From contig DAONEM010000026.1 of assembly GCA_035403085.1 (NCBI GenBank), positions 1-29,844 on the forward strand: 29,844 nt of DNA, written 5' to 3'. This DNA comes from JAMOAD01 sp023621955. GTDB lineage: Bacteria; Acidobacteriota; Aminicenantia; JAMOAD01. Below the pieces are notes generated by a model. That model did no database searches, was not told where the DNA came from, and saw only the letters and a list, made by a program, of their open reading frames with translations. Below are positions 24,767 to 29,844 of the stretch, piece by piece. Position numbers and translations under genes: made by a program. Each line of letters opens with the position of its first letter. Within the stretch, counting starts at the first letter, position 1.

Positions 24767-24795
24767 ATTGTATAAACAATCTGTAAAAAAATCAA
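24767..24795 (-). promoter_or_regulatory. Promoter of HU gene with overlapping inverted repeat
   Basis: On the minus strand TTGATT (24795-24790), 17-base spacer, TACAAT (24772-24767). The -10 box is one arm of ATTGT-N4-ACAAT (24767-24780), so a dimeric regulator could bind over it. Leader about 21 bases. Confidence 0.75.
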
Positions 24796-24832
24796 GGCTT
24801 CTCTTTTTTTTCTTTGTTCTCTATCAAGTCGT

Positions 24833-24861
24833 TTGACTCTCATTCTCCCCTTAACTATAAT
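24833..24861 (+). promoter_or_regulatory. Promoter of amino acid permease
   Basis: TTGACT (24833-24838), 17-base spacer, perfect TATAAT (24856-24861). The predicted start near 24868 rules out any start codon upstream of 24881 and leaves a leader of about 13 bases containing GGAGGTG. Confidence 0.9.
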
Positions 24862-24880
24862 GTTGAACCCGGAGGTGGCC

Positions 24881-26338
24881 ATGAACAGACTGTTTCAGAC
24901 GAAAAGCATTGAATCTATGCGGGTTGAGCTCGAGTCCGAAAAGAACCCCCTCCGAAGGGTTCTCGGCCCCTTAGACCTGACCCTCATCGGAGTCGGAGGG
25001 ATCATCGGAGCCGGAATCTTCGTTCTCACCGGTCACGCCGCCGCCCAATACGCGGGGCCGGCCATCGTCCTCTCCCTGATCCTCGCCGGCTTGGCCTGCG
25101 CCTTCTCCGGACTCTGCTACGCAGAATTCGCCTCCATGATCCCCATCGCCGGAAGCGCCTATACCTATGCCTACACGACTTTGGGAGAGTTTCTCGCCTG
25201 GATCATCGGATGGGACCTGATCTTGGAATACTCCCTCGGCGCCACCGCGGTCGCCATCGGTTGGTCGGGCTACGTGGTCAGCTTCTTGGCGGATCTGGGG
25301 CTCCAACTCCCCGCAGCCCTCTCCCGGGCGCCTTACGATTTCAACCCTGAGACCAACCTTTGGAGCGCCACTGGGGCCTTTCTCAACCTCCCCGCGGCGT
25401 TGGTAGTCCTGGCTATCACCCTCCTTCTTCTCCGGGGCATCAAGGAATCAGCCGGCGTGAACAGGGTCGTAGTCATCCTCAAGGTTTTCGTCGTTCTCAT
25501 CTTCATCTTGGCCGGCCTCTTCTTCCTGAAACCCTCTCTCTGGAAGCCCTTTATCCCCGCCAACACCGGGACCTTCGGATTCTATGGAATCAGCGGCGTT
25601 TTCCGGGGAGCCGGAGTGATCTTCTTCGCCTACCTGGGCTTCGACGCCGTGTCCACCACCGCCCAGGAGGCCCGTAACCCTCAGAAAGACATGCCCATAG
25701 GCATCCTCGCCAGCCTCTTCGTCTGCACGATCCTCTACATCCTGGTCGCCCTCGTGATGACCGGTGTCGTTCCCTACCAGAAGCTCAACGACGCCGCCCC
25801 GGTCGCCATCGCCATCAACGCCATGGGCCTTCCTTGGCTTAGGCCGGTCGTCAAGATCGGAGCCATCGCCGGACTCACCTCGGTTATCCTCGTCCAGCTC
25901 CTAAGCCAACCCAGAATCTTCTACACCATGGCCAAGGATGGGCTTCTTCCCCAGGCGGCGGCCAAGGTTCACCCCCGGTTCAGAACCCCCTATGTGACGA
26001 CCCTGGTCACGGGGATTCTGATCGCCTTCTGCGCCGCGTTACTCCCCATCGGCATCGTCGGTGAGCTTGTCAGCATCGGAACCCTCTTCGCCTTCGTGAT
26101 CGTTTGCGCGGGAGTCCTGGTCATGAGAAAGACCCGTCCGGACCTTCCCCGTCCCTTCCGAACCCCCGCGGTTCCGCTGGTCCCGATCTTGGGAATTCTC
26201 TCCTGCCTCTACCTCATGTTCTCTCTTCCCGGCGACACCTGGATAAGGTTGATTCTCTGGATGGCCATCGGCCTGGGAATCTACTTCGGTTACGGGAAGA
26301 AACATAGTCGTCTGGGAAGGGAGACCTCGAAAGAGTAA
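24881..26338 (+). CDS. APC-superfamily amino acid permease (CAT/YfnA-like)
   Basis: The 485-residue inner-membrane protein has about twelve membrane helices. The first carries GVGGIIGAGIFVLTG (about 33-47), the APC substrate-binding helix, and GLCYAEFASMIPIAGSAYTY is the next signature. The FFAYLGFDAVSTTAQEARNP stretch and the RIFYTMAKDGLLP loop match the CAT group (YfnA, GkApcT), proton-coupled uptake systems for neutral or cationic amino acids. The start at 24881 is fixed by the promoter and by GGAGGTG; the open frame extends 16 codons further but those overlap the promoter boxes. It stands alone, divergent from HU and convergent with the HDOD gene (7-base gap). Substrate not predictable; presumably amino acid scavenging. 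Confidence 0.92.
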   Translation: MNRLFQTKSIESMRVELESEKNPLRRVLGPLDLTLIGVGGIIGAGIFVLTGHAAAQYAGPAIVLSLILAGLACAFSGLCYAEFASMIPIAGSAYTYAYTTLGEFLAWIIGWDLILEYSLGATAVAIGWSGYVVSFLADLGLQLPAALSRAPYDFNPETNLWSATGAFLNLPAALVVLAITLLLLRGIKESAGVNRVVVILKVFVVLIFILAGLFFLKPSLWKPFIPANTGTFGFYGISGVFRGAGVIFFAYLGFDAVSTTAQEARNPQKDMPIGILASLFVCTILYILVALVMTGVVPYQKLNDAAPVAIAINAMGLPWLRPVVKIGAIAGLTSVILVQLLSQPRIFYTMAKDGLLPQAAAKVHPRFRTPYVTTLVTGILIAFCAALLPIGIVGELVSIGTLFAFVIVCAGVLVMRKTRPDLPRPFRTPAVPLVPILGILSCLYLMFSLPGDTWIRLILWMAIGLGIYFGYGKKHSRLGRETSKE

Positions 26339-26345
26339 GCCTCCC

Positions 26346-27170
26346 CTACTGGAAAGAGGCGACGAGACCGTTTCTCTCCCTCTCCACGTCCTTCAGAATC
26401 TCTTCCACCTCCTCACCCAGCGGCGTCAGAAGGCTCTCAGATTCCTCGAAGGCTCCCGCAGGGGAGAGGAGGTCTTTCGAATAGGATCGCCGGTCAACCC
26501 AGGCAACGAGCCGAGGGAGAGGGGAATCCCCCCCGTAGAGTTCCGGGTTGTGGTGGTAGAGGAGAACATCGCCTAGGAGAGTCTCTCCCAAAGCGTCGCT
26601 CATCCAGAGGTGGCCGACCTGGGGGTGGGTAACCCCCCAAATACCGTTTTCCCTCTCCAGCAAGCCCTCCAGACCCAGGGAGTGGATCTCCATGGACCTC
26701 TCGGGGTCCCGCCGGTAGAGGAGACACTTGCCCACGTCGTGGAGAAGGCCGCAGAGGTAGCTCTCTTCTCTCTCCAACCCGATGGCTCCTGCGATCTTCT
26801 CCGTCGCCAAGGCCACGGTGAGGCTGTGCTTCCAAAGAAGCATCTGAAGCGCCCTGTTTCTCGTGTAGAGGCTCCTGGTAAAAAACTCTGAGAGGAGGGT
26901 CTTGAGAGCAGAGAAACCCAGCTTTTCCATGGCTTCCGTCAGGGTCAAGTGGGCGTTTCCCTCCCGTTTCTCACCGTAGGCCCCCTTGATGACCACCAAG
27001 GTCAGGGCGGGATCAAGGAGAATTTTCTTCGTGATCTCCTCTAAAGGCGTAGAGGTCTTCTGAAGAAGGGCCATCACCTCCAGGGCGATCTTCGTGACAG
27101 GAGAGATTTCCCCACCCTGAGAAGGGACCTTCTCCTGGGAAAAACCCGTAGGTGTGATTCCGCTCCACAT
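26346..27170 (-). CDS. HDOD-domain protein with intact HD residues
   Basis: 274 residues, HDOD fold from about 25 to 230. The HD-superfamily metal ligands seem all kept: H115 (WKHSLTVA), H144-D145 (GLLHDVGK), H182 or H187 (THPQVGHLWM), H206-H207 (LYHHNPE) and D226 (LVAWVD). Many HDOD proteins have lost them and act only as scaffolds, so this one could be a real phosphohydrolase. No GYP motif follows, so a c-di-GMP phosphodiesterase call is not justified. The ATG follows AAGGGGGG. Single gene, divergent from the TetR-ferredoxin-hcp operon. Confidence 0.85.
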   Translation of the reverse strand: MWSGITPTGFSQEKVPSQGGEISPVTKIALEVMALLQKTSTPLEEITKKILLDPALTLVVIKGAYGEKREGNAHLTLTEAMEKLGFSALKTLLSEFFTRSLYTRNRALQMLLWKHSLTVALATEKIAGAIGLEREESYLCGLLHDVGKCLLYRRDPERSMEIHSLGLEGLLERENGIWGVTHPQVGHLWMSDALGETLLGDVLLYHHNPELYGGDSPLPRLVAWVDRRSYSKDLLSPAGAFEESESLLTPLGEEVEEILKDVERERNGLVASFQ

Positions 27171-27193
27171 GTTCCCCCCTTGGTACTGAAACG

Positions 27194-27223
27194 ATTATAA
27201 AGAGGATTCCCTCTTCCCGTCAA
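27194..27223 (-). promoter_or_regulatory. Promoter of HDOD gene
   Basis: On the minus strand TTGACG (27223-27218), 18-base spacer, perfect TATAAT (27199-27194). Predicted start about 27187, leader about 17 bases. Confidence 0.85.
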
Positions 27224-27252
27224 GAGTTTTGAAAGAAACGACCCCTTCTGGG

Positions 27253-27262
27253 GAATCGATTC
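27253..27262. repeat. 10-base perfect palindrome between divergent promoters
   Basis: GAATCGATTC lies 13 bases upstream of the TetR -35 box and 30 bases from the HDOD -35 box. It is preceded by a CCCC-TTCT-GGGG hairpin. It could be a shared operator, or chance. Confidence 0.4.
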
Positions 27263-27275
27263 TTCAAAAAAATTC

Positions 27276-27304
27276 TTGACAATCCCTCCAGGGAGGGGTA
27301 TAGT
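27276..27304 (+). promoter_or_regulatory. Promoter of tetR-ferredoxin-hcp operon
   Basis: TTGACA (27276-27281), 17-base spacer, TATAGT (27299-27304). The predicted transcription start coincides with the A of the tetR ATG at 27311, so the mRNA would be leaderless; there is no Shine-Dalgarno before the ATG. The spacer itself holds an inverted repeat. Confidence 0.85.
27284..27297. promoter_or_regulatory. Candidate operator in promoter spacer
   Basis: Perfect inverted repeat CCCTCC-AG-GGAGGG exactly between the -35 and -10 boxes of the tetR promoter. A dimer bound here would block RNA polymerase. Confidence 0.45.
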
Positions 27305-27310
27305 CTTGTT

Positions 27311-27919
27311 ATGTTAGTTAATGCTAACTTACTTTCCCCCCGCCAGAGAGAGATCGCCGAGGCCGCCCTCTCCATCCTCTCGAACACGGGAGTTCAAAGC
27401 TTGACCATGAAGATGATCGCCGCTCGCTTGCAGATCACCGACGCCGCCCTTTACCGGCACTTTCAGAACAAGGAAGAACTTCTCGAGGGTATCGCCCTCC
27501 TCTTCGAGGAGAGCTCCCGCAAGACCCTGGAGAGAATCGCCGCGGAGAACCTCGCTCCCCTGGAGAGGGTGAAAACCTTCTTCCTCGATCGGTGCCGGGC
27601 CTTCTCGCGTTCCAAGGGTTTGACCATGGTTCTCTTCTCGGAGGAACTCTTCAAAAGCGAGAAATGCGTCTCCCGACGCCTCGCCACCCTCATGGAGAGC
27701 CATGAAGAGGTCCTCTCACACTCCCTGAAGGAGGCTCAGAGGGAGGGAACCATCGATCCGGCCATTCCCCCCTCCCACCTCTTCATCATGATCATGGGCT
27801 CTCTCCGCCTCCTGGTCACACAATGGCGGAACAGCGACGGCGCCTTTTCGCTGGTCGACGAGGGAGAGAAACTCTGGGGCACTCTGGAAGGGAGAATTCT
27901 CAGAGGTGAAAGTAGATGA
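27311..27919 (+). CDS. TetR/AcrR-family transcriptional regulator
   Basis: 202 residues. The N-terminal helix-turn-helix is clear (about 28-60: TMKMIAARLQITDAALYRHFQNKEELLEGI), followed by a helical ligand-binding domain of ordinary length. The ATG at 27311 is the only start before the helix-turn-helix and lies right at the predicted transcription start, so the gene is probably read as a leaderless mRNA. Its stop overlaps the ferredoxin gene as ATGA. It most likely represses its own operon, which includes hcp; the ligand is unknown. In many anaerobes hcp is controlled by the CRP/FNR-type HcpR instead, and no such gene is in the window. Confidence 0.92.
   Translation: MLVNANLLSPRQREIAEAALSILSNTGVQSLTMKMIAARLQITDAALYRHFQNKEELLEGIALLFEESSRKTLERIAAENLAPLERVKTFFLDRCRAFSRSKGLTMVLFSEELFKSEKCVSRRLATLMESHEEVLSHSLKEAQREGTIDPAIPPSHLFIMIMGSLRLLVTQWRNSDGAFSLVDEGEKLWGTLEGRILRGESR
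27313..27328. promoter_or_regulatory. Candidate TetR operator over the start codon
   Basis: GTTAG-N6-CTAAC, which also contains AGTTA-N4-TAACT, lies at the predicted transcription start and first codons of tetR. The AT-rich GTTA/TAAC arms resemble TetR-family operators and the location suits autorepression. Confidence 0.5.
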
Positions 27920-28632
27920 AAAGAAAGATCGTTTCCATCGACCAAGAGAAGTGCAACGGTTGTGGGCTCTGTGTGAAAGGATGTGCCGAAGGGGCTCTCG
28001 CCGTTGTCGACGGTAAGGCGAAGATCGTCAGTGAGTTCTTCTGCGACGGTCTCGGCGTCTGCCTCGGTCACTGCCCTCAAGGGGCCATCACTATCGTGGA
28101 GAGGGAGGCCGAGGCTTACCGTCAGCCGCTTCCGGAAAGCCAACACGCTTCGGAGGCGAAGAGGGGGGAGACCTCTCGCTTCTCACTCCCTGAAGGAGGC
28201 GAACGAGAGCTCCTCGACGGCGCCCCCTCCGGAGAAGAACCTGGCAACTGGCCCATTCAACTCCACCTGATTGTCCCCGAGAACCCCCTTTGGGAGGGGG
28301 CTGACATTCTGGTCGCCGGGGATTGCGTGGCTTTTTCCTCCCCCCTCCTCCAGAGATGGCTCCGAAAAGGGAAGAAGCTGATCGTCTTCTGCCCCAAGCT
28401 GGACCGCTCCAACGATCTCTACCTGGAGAAGCTGACCAACCTCTTCGCACTCCACAGTATCCGCTCGGTCACGACGGTTCATATGGAGGTTCCTTGCTGC
28501 AGCGGCATTCTCGCCCTTGTCAGACAAGCGCTCTCCCAGTCGGACAACAGGGCTCCCTTAACAGACATCACCCTGGCCATGGATGGACACTTATTGTCGA
28601 CAACAGAGACTTTCGAAGATAAAAACAAATAA
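27916..28632 (+). CDS. Hcp-associated ferredoxin-like Fe-S protein with C-terminal cysteine domain
   Basis: The 238-residue protein starts with a ferredoxin domain. The first cluster motif is C13-x2-C16-x2-C19-x3-C23. The second is C43-x5-C49-x3-C53-Pro, where the middle Cys is Leu46, so only three Cys are in this motif; I recall the CDGLG-CLG-CP form as conserved in this family, not a local mutation. After a linker (65-110) a C-terminal domain of about 125 residues has C137 (GDCVAF), C159 (VFCPKLD) and the pair C194-C195 (EVPCCSG), which may hold another cluster or be redox active. It starts inside the tetR stop and ends 10 bases before hcp. I infer that it passes electrons to Hcp; the exact role is not established. 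Confidence 0.85.
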   Translation: MKRKIVSIDQEKCNGCGLCVKGCAEGALAVVDGKAKIVSEFFCDGLGVCLGHCPQGAITIVEREAEAYRQPLPESQHASEAKRGETSRFSLPEGGERELLDGAPSGEEPGNWPIQLHLIVPENPLWEGADILVAGDCVAFSSPLLQRWLRKGKKLIVFCPKLDRSNDLYLEKLTNLFALHSIRSVTTVHMEVPCCSGILALVRQALSQSDNRAPLTDITLAMDGHLLSTTETFEDKNK

Positions 28633-28642
28633 GGAGGAGACC

Positions 28643-29844
28643 ATGTACTGTTTTCAGTGCCAAGAAACCGCCAAAAACCAAGGTTGTACACAGGGGGGTG
28701 TTTGCGGCAAGAGCCCTGATACCGCCGTTCTGCAGGATCTTTTAATTTACCTGCTCAAGGGCCTCTCTTTCTGGGCCGTCAAGGCTCGAGCCCTGGGAGC
28801 CGGGGAGAAGGGGACCGATATCTTTACGGCCAAGGCCCTCTTCATGACCTTAACCAACGTCAACTTCGACGCGGGAAGGATTGAGGAGGCGATTCATGAG
28901 GCTATCAAGCGGAGAGAAAGCCTAAAGGAGGCTTGCACGGGGAAGGTCGCCAACCCTCCCGAAGCGGCCCTCTGGAAGCCGGAAGGGGGAAGGGAATCCC
29001 TTTTGAAGAAAGGAGAGACCGTCGGCGTCCTCTCGACGAACCATGAAGACATCCGCTCTCTGAAAGAGCTCCTCGTTTACGGTCTCAAAGGCATCGCCGC
29101 CTACACAGATCATGCTTACATCCTGGGCGCCGAGAATCCTGAGATTCTTTATTTTCTCCAAGAAGCCCTAGCGGCCACCTTGAGAAACGACATCGGCGCT
29201 GACGAACTGGTCGGCTTGGTCCTGAAAGCCGGAAACAAAGCCGTAGAGGCCATGGCCCTCCTGGACGAGGGGAACACCGGAAAGTACGGCAACCCGGAGA
29301 TCACGGAGGTCTTTACAGGGACCTACGAAGGACCGGCCATCTTGGTGAGCGGCCACGACCTGCTGGATTTCGAAGAGATTCTGGAACAGACAAAGGGGAC
29401 AGGAATCAAGGTATACACCCATGGGGAGATGCTCCCCGCCCATGCCTATCCAGCCTTCAAGAAGTACCCCCATCTTGCGGGAAACTACGGATCTTCCTGG
29501 CACAACCAACAGAAGGAGTTCCCCGAATTCGACGGGGCCATCGTGATGACGACCAACTGCATTCAGAAGCCTCTGGACAACTACAAGGATCGAATCTTCA
29601 CAACCGGTCTGGTCGGTTGGCCTGGAGTCGCCCACATCGGCGATCGGCCCAAGGGAGGCAGGAAAGATTTCTCCGCAGTCATCGCCAAGGCCAAAGAGCT
29701 GAAAGGCCTGAAGGCCAAGGAAGGGAAGAAGATTCCTATCGGTTTCGCCCACAATACGGTTCTCTCCCTCGCGGGAACGATCATCGAAAAGATCAAGGAG
29801 GGAAAGATCAAGAGGTTCATCGTCATGGCCGGATGCGACGGCCG
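28643..29844 (+). CDS. hcp: Hybrid cluster protein / hydroxylamine reductase (3' end outside window)
   Basis: The first 400 residues of about 540 are present. Hcp reduces hydroxylamine in vitro and acts as a nitric oxide reductase in anaerobic nitrosative stress. The N-terminal cluster motif is C3-x2-C6-x8-C15-x5-C21, the spacing of the class found in strict anaerobes rather than the enterobacterial form. Hybrid-cluster ligands visible are H238 (SGHDLLD), E262 (THGEMLPAH), C306 (TTNCIQKP) and C398 (VMAGCDG), which is the persulfide Cys position; the last two Cys and one Glu ligands lie beyond the window. The ATG follows AAGGAGGAG. It is the third gene of the tetR-ferredoxin-hcp operon. Confidence 0.97.
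   Translation, partial: MYCFQCQETAKNQGCTQGGVCGKSPDTAVLQDLLIYLLKGLSFWAVKARALGAGEKGTDIFTAKALFMTLTNVNFDAGRIEEAIHEAIKRRESLKEACTGKVANPPEAALWKPEGGRESLLKKGETVGVLSTNHEDIRSLKELLVYGLKGIAAYTDHAYILGAENPEILYFLQEALAATLRNDIGADELVGLVLKAGNKAVEAMALLDEGNTGKYGNPEITEVFTGTYEGPAILVSGHDLLDFEEILEQTKGTGIKVYTHGEMLPAHAYPAFKKYPHLAGNYGSSWHNQQKEFPEFDGAIVMTTNCIQKPLDNYKDRIFTTGLVGWPGVAHIGDRPKGGRKDFSAVIAKAKELKGLKAKEGKKIPIGFAHNTVLSLAGTIIEKIKEGKIKRFIVMAGCDG

Noticed and set aside
26339..26360. GCCTC/GAGGC inverted repeat as a terminator for the permease gene
   Set aside because: Only 5 bp, no T-run, and it lies in the HDOD coding end.

Overview
The window is a piece of a draft bacterial scaffold. Three runs of exactly 100 N mark contig joins. 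The organism is Gram-negative: it has two small outer-membrane beta-barrel proteins, an O-antigen-ligase-type enzyme and nonulosonic-acid genes. It probably lives anaerobically, because the window ends in a hybrid cluster protein (Hcp) with the cysteine spacing of the anaerobe class, next to an Fe-S protein. The ATP synthase cluster has order b', b, delta, alpha, gamma, beta, epsilon and no a or c genes. This layout is known from Desulfobacterota-like lineages; a signal-peptide-like start on subunit b also recalls Acidobacteriota/Aminicenantota. I cannot fix the phylum from sequence alone.

Layout. (1) 1-6967, minus strand: rarA, murB, a Wzy/WaaL-type ligase with C-terminal TPR-like repeats, a GT39-type membrane glycosyltransferase and, after a gap, a TMTC-like membrane protein with TPR-like C-terminus. 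The first four overlap by 4-11 bases, so replication maintenance, peptidoglycan synthesis and surface glycan assembly share one transcript. (2) 7121-8459, plus strand: miaB behind a near-consensus promoter. (3) 8569-18142, minus strand: the seven-gene ATP synthase operon, then a beta-barrel protein, a subtilisin-like protease and recN, probably with their own promoter. (4) 18201-24058, minus strand: folE, metG, a beta-barrel protein, neuB-like synthase, ptmE-like nucleotidyltransferase and a small NHL-like protein. This mixes housekeeping genes with two steps of legionaminic/sialic-type sugar synthesis. (5) 24079-24250, plus: tRNA-Gln(CUG) with promoter and terminator. (6) 24394-24795, minus: HU with promoter and strong terminator. 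(7) 24833-26338, plus: an APC-family amino acid permease. (8) 26346-27223, minus: an HDOD protein. (9) 27276-29844, plus: TetR regulator, diFe-S ferredoxin-like protein and hcp (cut by the window end).

Regulation is unusually readable. Many genes have good sigma70-type boxes, and several lie so close to the start codon that the mRNA leader is very short or absent. The clearest case is the TetR gene, whose predicted transcription start falls on its ATG, with inverted repeats in the promoter spacer and over the start codon. I found no mobile element, CRISPR array or phage gene. The most interesting units are the TetR-ferredoxin-Hcp operon, the nonulosonic acid pair embedded behind folE-metG, and the glycan-transfer cluster at the left end.
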